This document shows positions 1 through 10,775 of a stretch of DNA of 64,000 nucleotides, piece by piece (the stretch's first letter is position 1; every line of letters starts with the position of its first letter). The DNA comes from Periplaneta americana. Lineage: Eukaryota; Arthropoda; Insecta; Blattodea; Blattidae. The notes below the pieces were generated by a model, which was given only the letters and a program-made list of their open reading frames with translations, was not told where the DNA came from and searched no databases. The position numbers and the translations under genes were made by a program. The stretch is taken from NCBI RefSeq assembly GCF_040183065.1, contig NC_091117.1:114777226-114841225 (forward strand). The letters are read 5' to 3'.

Positions 1-850
1 TGTTAGTATGTTATTCAAAATCTACACGCAGCGATGATTACAATGAGTATCCTACAGAATATTGACGTTAAAGATCTCTCTTTGTTGTATTTTACAAATA
101 TTTTGAGGCCCTTAGTGAGAGAAAGTTGACAGCAGGACCTGAAAAAAGTAATTAGTTGCAGATAAAATTTTAAAAAGGGCGACACACAGTGACAAACTTG
201 GAAGGTTATTAAACCGGGAAATTAAAACCTACACAAAGTCGACGATAGCGAGAAAAAAGTAAAAAGTCTTAGAATGAAATGAGAGAGAACAGAGTGCAAT
301 GATATTAAACTTCCCCAGAGAGAAGAATATTACTCATTACCACGACACAAGACGCCAACACTTTTTGTGTATACTCTGCTTATAGGTCGTCAGTAATGAA
401 ACACAAGTGTTGAAATTAAAACACTATCAGTGTTGCGACTATCTTAACATTTCTTAATATTCCATGTAGTAATTACTGTAGGAAATTATCTTGACCTAGA
501 GATCGAGATTATCTTCGTAATTAGGCGGAAACTCAGGTTGTGAGCAAAAATGACAAATCTACGTTCCTGATAAAAGACTGAGAATTGAAGAGGTATTATA
601 TGTATTGATGCATTCTCTTCTACTTAGCATTATACTGTTCGCCAGCCATGGAAAGAAATATGAAGGAATATGAATTGAATGTGATGTCATGAGATAAAGA
701 CACTACTGTAGTCCGTTCACAACACAATTATAAAGAATGTAAGCAGAGCAGAGTGGTATGCTGCAAGCACATTTCGTGCTCAGGGACGCAATGGTAGGGA
801 AACTCAGGCAAGTATGAGCATTAAGAGATAATGTTGAAAAAATTGACATA
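1..850. other. AT-rich sequence without recognised gene
   Basis: I see no convincing coding region, RNA gene or repeat boundary here. The sequence is AT-rich with short stop-riddled frames on both strands, and it ends where the mariner-derived inverted-repeat element begins. Confidence 0.5.
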
Positions 851-1063
851 TGAGGGAGAGTAAAAAAGTAACCTTAATTGTTCTATTAATTGAATATGTA
901 CAATAAGACTACAAATACTTCATCACTTTTAACATAATATAACAGAAACATTTGCGTTGAACGTAGTGGGGACTATGTTGAAAAGTGATGAAGTGTTTGT
1001 AGTCTTATTGTACATAGTCAATTTATAAAACAATTATTGAGGTTACTTTTTGACTCTCCCTCG
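851..1063. mobile_element. mariner-derived MITE with long inverted arms
   Basis: The left end reads TGAGGGAGAGTAAAAAAGTA and the right end is its near reverse complement (CGAGGGAGAGTCAAAAAGTA when inverted). The similarity continues inward for roughly 90 bases on each side. A TA dinucleotide lies outside each end, as expected for Tc1/mariner insertion. In the right arm the plus strand encodes SGDYVEK followed by a stop, which is the usual C-terminus of mariner transposases. This suggests the element is a deletion derivative that duplicated and inverted the 3' end of a mariner. It is about 213 bp and cannot encode a transposase. Confidence 0.75.
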
Positions 1064-1403
1064 TAATATGTTTTATTAGAACAGAACAAATATATTAAAT
1101 TGAAACTTAGTGTTCTGGCTTTCATCCCCTACGTTTACTAAAGAAATACTTTCATCACTTTTTTATAACAATTACATTTCTTCAACAGTTACATGTTGCT
1201 CATACCTAGAATTCTGTGTAATATGATCAGGTTGCCTTGCATAAATGAAAAGAATTATGTTGCATGTTAAGCCTCGTACAGATATGCGCGCCGAAACTCG
1301 TAGCGCAACCACGACCCGCGCCTGGGCAATGCTACGCACGGTGGTTGCGCTATTACGTTGCGGGATGAACTTTTTAAACCCGCGCCGAAGTCCGCAACAC
1401 GAC

Positions 1404-2590
1404 GGCCCGGTTGCACCAACCCTTGTTAAATATTTAACATTACGTTAAGGCAGTTTAACAGCAAACTTAACGGAAGTGATGTTTCATCAACTGTTGTTAC
1501 TGCTATCATTATGTTACACCCACTGTTAAATTAACATAGCATACTCCCTCAGTTAAATCCTTAACGTCCTGTTACAGCGTGAATAATGGCTGCCAGAGAA
1601 CATATGTTACACGCCGCATTATTATATCGAGATATATTTGCAGTGAAAACAATTAGCTGCAATCACTACTTCAGCATTTTTAATTATTCAGAATAGATAT
1701 GTTCATAAATACTACAATTATTCATACTAATATTAGCACTGCATCCATAGTAAAGAGATTATATGTGTTTATTAACGTAAGCATTTCTGTTATTATTTCG
1801 TATTAATACTCAGATATAATTGCAGATTTTCAAAACGATATTTCTTTATTTCACTGATTTAAGAGTTCACATGTAATTATGACTAATAACGTGTGAAGAT
1901 ATGTTAGATATATAAGATATGAAAATAATGTTAACGCTTATTCAGCATCAGAATTATTTTCATTTTCTATTGGTTCTATTTGATTCTGGATAATTGAAAG
2001 AATCTTCGTACAAATATCAACTTTGAGAGAGAAAGTACCACCGTCAGTTTTCAAATGTTCCACTGTATCTTGTGCATGACCCGTCTTAGCATTTCTTTTA
2101 ATATTTTCATAACATTGATTTGTTTCATAGTTTGCGTTTTCACATCCAAATGGCGATTGAAAATATTGGGTTTGTTCCTTTTTCCTAATGAAAGTTCATC
2201 ACTATGTTTGAGTTCAATTACATTCATATAATTGCTAGATATACTAAAATAATTATATTTCTCATATGAGGTAAAATTTACTGCTCCTTACACTTTCTTT
2301 TTCTCGATTTCCGTTGTAATTATGTTAGTCTTCAATACTTCCATAATGTAAAAAATACAATTCCCCGCTAGAACAAATTACTACACCAACTAAAGGCACA
2401 TTCAGTAAACTTTCATACAATCACTGCTTCTTTGATTCCTGTTACATTACTCTTAACATCATGTTACCTAACCAAACTTCCTCAAATGGTTGGTGAAACA
2501 CTATTACATTAACAGGATGTTTAATTTTTAACAACACGTTAGTTAACATGCTGTTAGCGTTATTGTAACGAAGTTTGGTAAAATTGGGCG
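1404..2590. mobile_element. PIF/Harbinger-like remnant with subterminal repeats
   Basis: The left edge begins GGCCCGGTTGCACCAACC, and the right edge, read inverted, begins CGCCCAATTTTACCAAAC. Both are followed by many copies of TGTTAA-type words within about 200 bases, a typical subterminal pattern of DNA transposons. Between them lies a reverse-strand Myb/SANT-like regulatory protein fragment, the second protein usually carried by PIF/Harbinger elements. I could not find a clean target duplication, so the exact ends are approximate. The transposase gene itself is missing. Confidence 0.45.
1938..2172 (-). pseudogene. Myb/SANT-like DNA-binding protein fragment (Harbinger accessory protein type)
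   Basis: The reverse strand encodes about 75 residues ending in a natural stop. They include PFGCENANYETNQCYENIK near the start, then an HLKTDGG segment and NQIEPIENENNSDAE at the end. This order (an N/D-rich lead-in, a helix with CYENIK, a TGGGP-like turn, and a closing PLxNExDSD block) is what I know from Myb/SANT-like proteins encoded by PIF/Harbinger elements and from related insect regulatory proteins. The Myb helices upstream are not recognisable and there is no start codon, so this is a C-terminal fragment. The family assignment is from memory of the pattern and not from a search. Confidence 0.5.
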
Positions 2591-2790
2591 CTAACGTACC
2601 AGCGTCCGCCAGTTCAGGTACTCCTACTTTCAAACATGGACGTAGTTGCAGCAGCCTATATTTATTTGCATTTTGCGTGCAAAAAGAAACGGAAACAGAG
2701 GCAATGGTGGCAAACATAGTTACATATCATATACAAATAGAAATAAATGTGGTGATTCAAATTTTCTGGCTGACTTGAAGTTCAAAACAA

Positions 2791-3198
2791 ATGGTGGACA
2801 TTATAAAAATTTTACCAGAATGGCTGGCGCCTAATGTTGCAAAGAAGGATACCACATTCAGTTCAAGAAAGAGTTGTAGTGACGATGCGATTTCTGTCAA
2901 CCGTACAATAATATGCAATAACATTGCTGAATCAACACACAAGACTAAAATTAGGTTAAGAATCATAAATGAAGAATCTTTAAAGGACTTTGAAGCTAAA
3001 TTAAAAAATGAAACCTGGAAATCAGTATATGTCAATGAAGATATGAATAGTAAATTCAATACGTTTCATAATACATTCTTAAATATCTTTGAACTAAGTT
3101 TTCTTGTAAAGCACAAAAATTCTCAAACATCTAAAAATAATTGGATTACACAAGACATAAGAATCTCATGCAAAACAAAGAGAACTCAGTATATTTAA
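2791..3198 (+). pseudogene. LINE open reading frame fragment (linker between endonuclease and reverse transcriptase)
   Basis: This 135-codon open frame contains a helical lysine/glutamate-rich region followed by NNWITQDIRISCKTKR. A WIT..I..SC..KR motif is a familiar landmark just upstream of the reverse transcriptase domain in CR1/Jockey-type LINEs. The frame stops at 3198. Directly beyond it the reverse transcriptase core of apparently the same kind of element appears on the opposite strand, so the copy is rearranged. The initial methionine is incidental. Confidence 0.6.
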
Positions 3199-3214
3199 AG
3201 TAGAAATAGTAATG

Positions 3215-3355
3215 ACCGCAAATTAATAGGTCTAATTTCTGTAGTACAATTTTATGATTAATACAAACGAAGGCTTTACAGATATCACAGAATACCCCTC
3301 CAACTTGTAATTTTTTATTAATTGCTTCCAGAATTTTATCAGTTAAATGAAACAC
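3215..3355 (-). pseudogene. LINE reverse transcriptase fragment, inverted
   Basis: The reverse strand encodes LTDKILEAINKKLQVGGVFC followed by a KAF..INHK segment. This is the reverse transcriptase block in which VFCDLSKAFDCINH normally carries a catalytic aspartate of the palm. Here the usual DLSKAFDCI reads DICKAFVCI, so that aspartate is lost. A better-preserved forward copy of the same block is present at about 4325-4480. The orientation is opposite to the linker fragment immediately upstream (2791-3198). Confidence 0.65.
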
Positions 3356-3442
3356 TCTTAAAAGCCAAATAACTTTACTTTAACAATTTATTCTAAACTT
3401 GACTAATAGAATCAAAACAACTAGCAACATTATTTACTTACT

Positions 3443-3570
3443 GGCTTTTAAGGAACCCGGAGGTTCATTGCCGCTCTCACATAAGCCCACCATTGGTCCC
3501 TATGCTTAGCAAGATTAATCCAGTCTCTACCATCATATCCCACTTCCCTCAAATCCATTTTAATATTATC
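3443..3570 (-). mobile_element. 3' end fragment of RTE-type LINE
   Basis: The sequence starting AAGGAACCCGGAGGTTCATT matches, at high identity by eye, the 3' terminus of the LINE at 38991-41055 and the fragments at 18532 and 49255. Read on the reverse strand it corresponds to the end of the open reading frame (AAMNLRVP-type terminus). It is cut short at about 3570 where a tRNA-derived SINE begins. Confidence 0.7.
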
Positions 3571-3986
3571 TGTGTATCTAATGCTTACTCACTTCACTTG
3601 CGTGATTCGGGCTCCGCATACTGCACATAGATGGCAGGACTGTGGCCCATTTTCAAATTGCTCACCACTTCGGCGGGCCACGTTATGCATGATGTGTATC
3701 TATGAAGAATTATGTCGTGTAGGCTACTAGGGTGAGTGTATGTATAAGTGTAGTGTAGGGAATGGGTGAGGATGATGATGGTGAGGAAGGAAGAAGGGGA
3801 AACCCGGTGCCGGCACGTAGCCTACTCTGCCGAGTAGTACCAAGAGGGCGCCAGGTTTAACGTCCCCACCCGACGGACGAATCACTATCACTATTTACAT
3901 GAAATTTTCTGACGCTGCCGGGAATCGAACCCGGACCGGCTAGTCTGGATGTAGAACTTGCTACCACAGAACTAACTCGGTGGGTA
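3571..3986 (-). mobile_element. tRNA-derived SINE, family 2 (reverse orientation)
   Basis: The reverse strand carries the same tRNA-like head and body as the SINEs at 37159 and 48174. It has a GGTTCGATTCCCGGC-type B box near 3910-3935 and an A-box region with GTTAG..CTGTGGTAGC near 3955-3980. The body includes a GATGATGATG stretch, and a tail region reads GTGTGTATCTAAT on the plus strand. This copy is shorter than the other two and lacks part of the middle. It interrupts or abuts a LINE 3' fragment. Confidence 0.7.
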
Positions 3987-4004
3987 AAATTTGTATGCAT
4001 TCAA

Positions 4005-4250
4005 ACATAACATTTAATGGAGAATCGGAATATGTAAATGTTTATATAGAGTATCATTAAAAAAATTAACTTTACTGTCACACCCTTTATGTCTGAAATC
4101 TAACTTTTTTCGAACACTGGTATCATATCGTATGGTTTATCTCCAACAGCTTTTTGTATAAAACTTTTTTTTGTAAAATTTAAGAAGTTATTAGCAATAT
4201 TCCATACTTATTGTTCACTCTGTTTATAAAAGAGTATATCAACATCTTAA
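4005..4250 (+). repeat. dispersed repeat, copy 1 (second copy at 53225-53445)
   Basis: About 230 bases here align by eye with the reverse complement of 53225-53445. They share long blocks such as GGTTTATCTCCAACAGCTTT and CATACTTATTGTTCA. The end nearest 4235 reads TTGTTCACTCTGTTTATA, reminiscent of TA-targeting element ends, but no paired inverted terminus is visible. The family is not identified. Confidence 0.6.
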
Positions 4251-4319
4251 TTGCTGCAACATTCTCATTTCAGAACAATAATGTGGATTCAGAAAGAATA
4301 CATCAATTGAGCAAGCTTC

Positions 4320-4960
4320 GTTTAATTTAACTGATAAAATTCTGGAAGCAATTAATAGGAAATTACAAGTAGGAGGGGTATTTTGTGATCTCTCCAAAGC
4401 TTTCGATTGTATTAATCATAAAATTATACTTTAAAAATTAGAATACTATGTTATTAAAAGCATAGCATAACAGTGGTTTGAATCATATCTCCATTTCAGA
4501 AAACAAAAGTTGAAATCAACGCATTCAGTGACACCTTTAAACCTACTTCAACATGGGGAAATGTTCATACAGGGGTCACGCAAAGATCTAAATTAGGACC
4601 TTTTCTTTTTCTAATTTTTATAAATGATCTTGGCCTCTCAATAAAAGGAACAGCTTATCCTATACTATTTACAGGTGACACAAGTATCATAATTACAGAC
4701 AGCAACTTTGCCACATTCAAATATAAAACAGAAACACTTTTCCTTAAAATTTATGACTGGTTTACAACCGATAAACTAGCTTTAAACATTAATAAAACTA
4801 ACATAATTCAATTTAAAACCTCTTCAAATTTAATCTCTGAAACATGAGACACAACTGTCAACAATATACCTCTACTAGAAACATCAACAACCAAATTTAC
4901 TGGTTTGCATATTAATAATAGGTTTACATTAAACTGCAACCATCATATTAATTAAATAAC
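4320..4960 (+). pseudogene. LINE reverse transcriptase remnant (CR1/Jockey-like)
   Basis: A forward reading gives LTDKILEAINRKLQVGGVFC, then DLSKAFDCINHKIIL at about 4325-4430, followed by weaker matches to the thumb of a LINE reverse transcriptase in shifting frames. The block resembles the inverted fragment at 3215-3355 and the reverse-strand LINE at 25770-27600. Multiple stops and frameshifts show it is dead. The YADD box is not recognisable. Confidence 0.65.
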
Positions 4961-5247
4961 CCCCAAAACGTAGCTCAGCATGCTTCGCAATTAGGTCGTT
5001 ACAACAATTCGTAAATAGGAGTATCTTAAAGACAATATATTTGCCTATATTTATTTCATTATGTTCTACGAAATAATATTTTGGGGATAGTAAAAATATA
5101 TTATTACAAAAAGAGAAATTAGAATAATAGTTGCAGCAAAGGCTACAGAATCGTGTAGACCATTTTTTTTTAATTAGAGATTCTGACTTTAACAAATCAG
5201 AACATTATACTCTCCAATAAATTTCCTCTAATGTAATAATAGTACAT

Positions 5248-5349
5248 TATGCAACGAGCCTATAATGATAGTAATTAAGACGCAAGTATGGATATTTATG
5301 AAACGAGCGAAAGCGAGCGTCTTAATTACCATTATAGGCAAGTTGCATA
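5248..5349. repeat. imperfect hairpin repeat
   Basis: The left arm (5248-5283) and right arm (5317-5349) are near reverse complements, for example TATGCAACGAGCCTATAATG against TATGCAACTTGCCTATAATG. They are separated by a 33-base loop containing GAAACGAGCGAAAGCGAGCG. It is probably a small MITE or an element end with its inverted copy. No coding potential. Confidence 0.6.
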
Positions 5350-7368
5350 CGACTTTTTATGCTCGACCATATTTCTAACTTGAAATTATTCAGATGTATA
5401 CATTTTATTTGTATCTGACAAGATCGGAAGTGACCTTGTTCTAAGTCGTGAATTGTGAGATGTGCGCAGACGCGAAAGTATTGATTTTTCCGAGAAACAA
5501 TAATGTCATTGACCTTGATGTGATCCCGTTAAACTTGATATAACCTTGATTATTGAATTCGACATTGAAAAACGAGATGACAAATTGAATTTATCTGAAT
5601 ATTATTTACAATTAACGCTAATTATTATAGTAACAGAACATAACCTTCTGCGACAGTATTGGATTTCCAGCCTCCGTGACTTTTCGCTAATTCTCTTTCG
5701 ATTGCATATCCGAGAATAATCGATACTTGCGGTTTTATAAAGGTACAAAGCTGACTAGTCATTGGCTGAACACCTGTAAGCTGAGTTGTCATTGGCTGAA
5801 CACCTGTACTTTAATGAGTAGGTGTAATTTAATGACATGCATTAAAGGATTGCTACCAGGTGTATAATTACTACATTTCGGCATGGTCGGGCATAAAGAA
5901 ATTTTCCAACTAATTTAGCCATACATGTATAAATACCTGCAGAAAGAATGATTTTCAAACGCCATCATCAAACTTATCATGCTATCAAAGGGAGTACCTT
6001 GCATGACAATAAAAATGTTCAGTAGTCTTCAAGACATTGAGTCATAATCAAAATCCTGCATTATTTAAAGTAGAACTAAAAATTACCGTACTTAATATCT
6101 CACACTTTCTATTCTGTAGATGAATTCTTGACATTTCACATATTGGTAGTGTAAATATTTTAATCCTATGAAATGGTAAATATATTCTATTGTATAATAT
6201 GTTATTGTCATTAAGGTATTAATTCTGTATATATTTCATACTTGCATTTTTATATTTTAAACGAAAGAATTTGACATGTTCTTTATTCTATACTCTAAAG
6301 CAACTGTAAGATATTATGGAACGAATAAATATGTCTGTCTGTCTGCCTGTCCGCCCATCCATCTATCAATTTAAATAATTATTATATTACATCTGTGGAT
6401 AATATTAGGTTTCTTGAATTTTTTGTCGACAACACTTTACAATGGTAGGCCTATATTGATTTTATTAAAAAAAAGCTAAATACCGTAAATTTTGCTATTT
6501 TTACAGCTTAGGTCTACGTTGAATGTACATTCTTTGTTATCTATATATTATTCTCATTTTAATCATGGTACCTTTTAAGGAGAAATGCTGTAAATATTAG
6601 CAGAGTCTTTATTGCTCAGAAACGAGTTATTAGAACGATTTTGTTATTTAAAGTACAAAACCTTGTATTTTTTTTTTCTTTTTTAGGAATACAGAATCTT
6701 GGTATTTCTTTGTATAGCCTATACTTCTAATTATAAATGTTTAATGCTGTTTACGCATGACGAAACTGAATATAAAAAAAAATATATTACGAGTAAATTG
6801 TCATGATTTTAATACACGTAATGCAGAACTGTAAGAATAGAAAGTCATAGACAGAAGAAGTATGATATGCCTAATTATTGTAGTACTTTATTGTTTAATA
6901 AGTTAAAATCTAGGAAGTTGACCACCGTAATTGGCGGTGATTTAAACTCATTTCGTATCGGTGTATTGAATTATGTTCAATTAACAATTGAGAAATTGAG
7001 AGTAACTTCAATTTCGTGTTCCTAAGAAGTGTTAATTGCTTTTTAGTGTTTGCGTGTATTTAATTTTTAATAAGTAATTCATTATGGCGTGTGTTTGAGC
7101 GAAGTGTAGACATCAGCAGTATGTATACAAATAATAATTATTATTTATACTTGCTAGTATAATAATATATTATTGAGATACTTTTACATGCCAATAACTT
7201 CATACTTGCTGATTATTCGTATTATTGACAGTAATATTTAATGGACAGTGATTTTGGTTTCCGAATGTGAATTAACATAGATGTTACAATTTTGGATCTC
7301 ATCGAATATTACAATAAATCAGGAAATAATCAGTGTCAATAAAATAGTCGTATGAATATAAACGACGC
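5350..7368. other. no recognised gene; contains a 30-bp tandem duplication
   Basis: This two-kilobase stretch has only short interrupted reading frames. The one local structure is a pair of about 30-bp tandem units at 5750-5779 and 5780-5809 sharing TCATTGGCTGAACACCTGTA. A short TGTCTGTCTGTCTGCCTG run occurs near 6330. I see no transposon ends or RNA genes. Confidence 0.5.

Positions 7369-7420
<52 letters not shown>
7369..7420. repeat. (AAT)n microsatellite
   Basis: About 17 uninterrupted AAT units. The apparent asparagine-rich reading frame across it is a by-product of the repeat. Confidence 0.9.
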
Positions 7421-7421
<1 letters not shown>

Positions 7422-8374
7422 TTACTGGTGCAGCATGGTTTGCTGAATTTAATAATAATTCGGAAACAATAAAATTCAAATTGCAATCATTAACATCCCA
7501 GTGTGACGTCAGCATGCGCAGTCCAACGTATTTGTGTCAGCGTCCACACATACTGCAACATGAAAGCTGAATCCTTTGACTGTTACGCAGAAATACCGAC
7601 ATCTGACGGTTCGCTCCGCATCATCAGTCCGCAACGTTGGGTCGTAACATCAAGTCGCCAGCTGCTCCCAAGCTTCGTTCCTTAAACTTTTGTTAAAATT
7701 CCTTGTGGTGTTTGGCATTTCACAAAATTTCTTTTCCTCTGTATAATTTCATGAAGTGCAACGTGTTTTGCTCGGTCCATTCCATGTTCACTGCCCACAC
7801 AGACAGACGAATGGGTGTTGATTGGTGGTTGATTGATTGACTAATTGATTGACATTAATCCTACGCTAACAAGTGGGCTATCTTTCCTTGACCCTGCATG
7901 TAAGATTTCATCATCTACTAAAGAGCCCGAATAGAACCTGGAGCCTCAAGCCCTTAGAACCTAGATTAACATCGGAAACCCGTACTTGCCATAAGTATAG
8001 GGGTTGAATCATTTTGCAACGCAACTTATTTGCGTATATATTGCGAGTTAAAAGGTTTCATGGGTTAAATGAGGGGATAACTAAGCGACATAAGGCCGAG
8101 GAATGAGACAAGTTTGGAGTGGATTAGATGAGGGGATGAATAATGTGAGAGGAGACATACTAACGAGTATTTTTTGTGGTGGGTTATTTTCTGAAGTCAA
8201 GGGCTGCCGAACTTTAATTTCCTTAAATGTAAATTAGAAAAATATCTTATGATGAGTTGCCAGACCTAACGCGTTGCAAACATTTAATGAAATGTGTTCT
8301 ACTGTATTTATTTTAATTTTTTTGTTTCTTATTTTTATTGTGTAATCACGTAAATCGTGTTTATTATCACTTAA

Positions 8375-8740
8375 CGCCAATATGTATCCCACTGTGTTGT
8401 TTTTTTATTATCAACTTAATCTATTTTTTGTGTACATTTTATTCAATTGTCGGTTTCTGGTTTAATTATGTGAATCCTACTTAATTGTAATCTAATACTA
8501 TTATTAACTTAATCTATTATTTTGTGTACATTTTATTCAATTGTCGGTTTCTGGTTTAATTATGTGAATCCTACTTAATTTTAATCTAATACTAACATGT
8601 ATACTAATGTGTTTATTTTTATTTTTACTGTGTACATTTTTTATTGAATTATCGGCTTCTGTTTTTATGTGATTCATATTTGATTCTAACAATATTGATA
8701 TGTATTCCACTACGTTTATTTTTATTTTATGAGGTAAATT
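8375..8740. repeat. degenerate tandem array with about 92-bp period
   Basis: Two strong units begin at 8413 and 8505, each starting ACTTAATCTATT and running through ATTGTCGGTTTCTGGTTTAA and GTGAATCCTACTTAATT. Weaker partial units follow at about 8594-8700 and precede at about 8375-8410. The array lies directly upstream of a LINE-type 3' terminus, so it is probably part of a retrotransposon 3' untranslated region. Confidence 0.65.
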
Positions 8741-8839
8741 TTTATGTAACTACCTCTTTTGATCTCATTATGTACCTAAATTGTATCAGTATGTAATAAT
8801 TAATTCCGATCCAGTTATATGTTCAACTATGTAAGCAAG

Positions 8840-8903
8840 TTTTAATCCTGGTTGAGTGTAAAAGAAGGCCTTACGGCTTTAACTCTGCTAGGTTAAATAA
8901 AGC

Positions 8904-8955
<52 letters not shown>
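8840..8955 (+). mobile_element. LINE 3' terminus with (ATT)n tail
   Basis: The sequence GGCCTTACGGCTTTAACTCT followed by GCTAGGTTAAATAAA ends in an (ATT)n array of about 17 units (8905-8955). A similar terminus (AAGGCCTTAACACCACCAGA, TTAAATAAATAAATA) is found at 31230-31317, also followed by a long microsatellite. This looks like the 3' end of a non-LTR retrotransposon whose simple-sequence tail expanded. No coding part is attached. Confidence 0.6.
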
Positions 8956-9161
8956 TTGTGACGCTGTATCAACATCTAGGTTATTTAGCGTCTGAATGAA
9001 ATGAAGGTGATAATGCCGATGAAATGACTCCGGGTCCAGCAGCGAAAGTTGCCCAGCATTTCCTCGTATTGGGTTGAGGGAAAACCCCGGAAAAAACCTC
9101 AATCAGGTAACTTGCCCCGACCGGGATTCGATCCCGGGCCATCTGGTTTCGCGGTCAGACG
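8956..9161 (-). mobile_element. tRNA-derived SINE, family 1 (first of a head-to-tail pair)
   Basis: On the reverse strand the order is tRNA-like head with B box GGGATCGAATCCCGGT, then AGTTACCTGATTGAGG, a CCGGGGTTTTCCCTCAACCC segment, CATTTCATCGGCATTATCAC, and TAGATGTTGATACAGCGTC at the 3' end. The same order recurs at 9162, 28151, 30652, 33081 and 39138. This copy is 5' truncated inside the head and is joined directly to a second copy. Confidence 0.85.
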
Positions 9162-9370
9162 ATCAACATCTATGGTTATCTAGCGTCTGAATGCTATGAA
9201 GGTGATAATGACAGCGAAATGAGTCCAGGGTCCAGTGCCGAAAGTTACCAAGCAATTGCTCTTAATGGGTTGACGTAAACTCCCGGAAAAAAACCTCAAC
9301 CAGGATTTGAATCCGTGCCCGCTCGTTTCACGGTCAGGCAAGCTAACCGTTACTCCACAGCGGTGGACAC
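9162..9370 (-). mobile_element. tRNA-derived SINE, family 1 (second of the pair)
   Basis: A more diverged copy of the same SINE, immediately adjacent and in the same orientation. It retains the A-box part (GTGGAGTAACGGTTAGC on the reverse strand, 9345-9362), a degenerate B box, and the TAGATGTTGAT-type 3' end. The adjacency suggests a dimer or insertion of one copy into the tail of another. Confidence 0.8.
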
Positions 9371-9849
9371 TAGTGATGTTTCTAGTCGCCCATGGGTTTG
9401 ATGATAATTTTTTCCTAAAATTGATAAGCGATGTTATGAAAGCAATAATTAATTTCATGGCAGCTGAACGTTTCTTTCGTAAAGACGAGCTCTTTTCTCT
9501 GAACCAAAAATACAACGCCAATGCGGTTATAATTACGTACCCTAGCTAGCGCTTGACGACGATTGCCACGAAATTTGATTTCGTCGATTTCAGTGATATT
9601 TCCTAAATCACATCATATTTTTCCTTCATTTCACTGTAATAATCTGATATAATATCTTACTATAGCTGTATTTTCTTCTAGTGCATTCAAAAGACCGCCG
9701 TTATACTCCGTAAACCTTGCATTTGAAATAATGCTTAAAGAATATAGTCGCGAATTTACTAGCGAAATTGCGATTGTCTTATTTCGGTACGGCCAGGTCA
9801 CTAGTGGCGAGCATAGTCGGCGCTGCTGTGCGGTCCGCCTTCTCCAGTT

Positions 9850-10022
9850 GTTCCGAGAGATGAAATGAAGGAGAAGTGAAGTGTTGGAATGAAAGAGGGA
9901 AACAGAGTACCCCGAGAAAACCCTTATCCAACGTCTATTTTTCCATCATACATTCCACGTAGACCGAACCCGGACCGTCTTCATGGAAGGCCAATGCACT
10001 AGCACTGTAGCCACACATGCGG
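9850..10022 (-). mobile_element. tRNA-derived SINE, family 3
   Basis: On the reverse strand a head with B-box-like GGTCCGGGTTCGGTCTAC is followed by GGTTTTCTCGGGGTACTC and TTTCCCTCTTTCATTCCA. The same order occurs at 52690-52880 (GGTTTTCGCGGGATACTG, TTTCCCTACCAGCATTCCA). The tail is not clearly delimited. Confidence 0.55.
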
Positions 10023-10450
10023 CACGAATAGGTGTTACACGTCCAGCTTCCATGCACGTCCACACTTACTGCAACTTAAACGCTCTGGGGCCTGTTTCAC
10101 AATGTTTACAATCTTTGTAAATTGTAAACTTTGCTTGTAAATTGTATACTTCTGTTTCACAATCTTTGTTTGTAATGTTGAACTTTACAAAGGAAATCAA
10201 ATCTTTACAAATTAAATTTTGCTCACTTTACAAGTATTCTGTTTCACAATGAAGAGTAATTTTACAAACATGTAAATTTTACTTGTAAAATTAGCACATT
10301 TTCTACAATACCTCTGAGATGTGTAAAGTTTGATATTGCAACAAATTATGAATAAATACAATAAAGAAATACTTATTAAATTAATTTTTGAGTAACTGGA
10401 TAATATTAAGAATTAAACTAAAGCAGTTTTGATGTTATTAAGGAGTTCTA

Positions 10451-10579
10451 GTGACTCAGACGAAGACATTGAATTTAGGCCTAATCAAACGAAGACGTAT
10501 ACGTAAAATTCTCCGGCCAAGAATTAATAGCACTTTCGTATCATTGTATAAATTTAATGAAAGGCTTCAAATGAGTCCC
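10451..10579 (+). pseudogene. Harbinger transposase-like N-terminal fragment
   Basis: The forward frame encodes RPRINSTFVSLYKFNERLQM followed by SP. A FxERFRMSP segment just before the helix-turn-helix region is a common start of HARBI1/PIF transposases. Reading continues across the flanking MITE target duplication into VSLESLLQDMGHH (10738-10775), which fits the next predicted helix. The catalytic DDE core is absent. The family assignment rests on pattern memory. Confidence 0.55.
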
Positions 10580-10729
10580 GCGCTATATTCAGAATACCGC
10601 GTAAGTATTTATATACGAAGACTGTATTTAATAAATACTCGCACTTAATGAAGAAGTTCCCTGCACCAAAAATAAATAATTCAATAATGCAATAGCGACA
10701 CTACTTACGCGGTATTCTGAAGTCGTTTC
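10580..10729. mobile_element. 150-bp MITE inside the Harbinger-type element
   Basis: A perfect 20-bp inverted repeat, TTCAGAATACCGCGTAAGTA, lies at 10587-10606 and inverted at 10702-10721. The 150-bp segment is bounded by an exact 8-bp direct repeat GAGTCCCG (10572-10579 and 10730-10737). Deleting one copy of the repeat plus the insert restores an open Harbinger-like reading frame. An 8-bp duplication is typical of hAT-type elements. No coding capacity. Confidence 0.85.
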
Positions 10730-10775
10730 GAGTCCCGTTTCTCTGGAATCTCTCCTACAAGATATGGGACATCAT

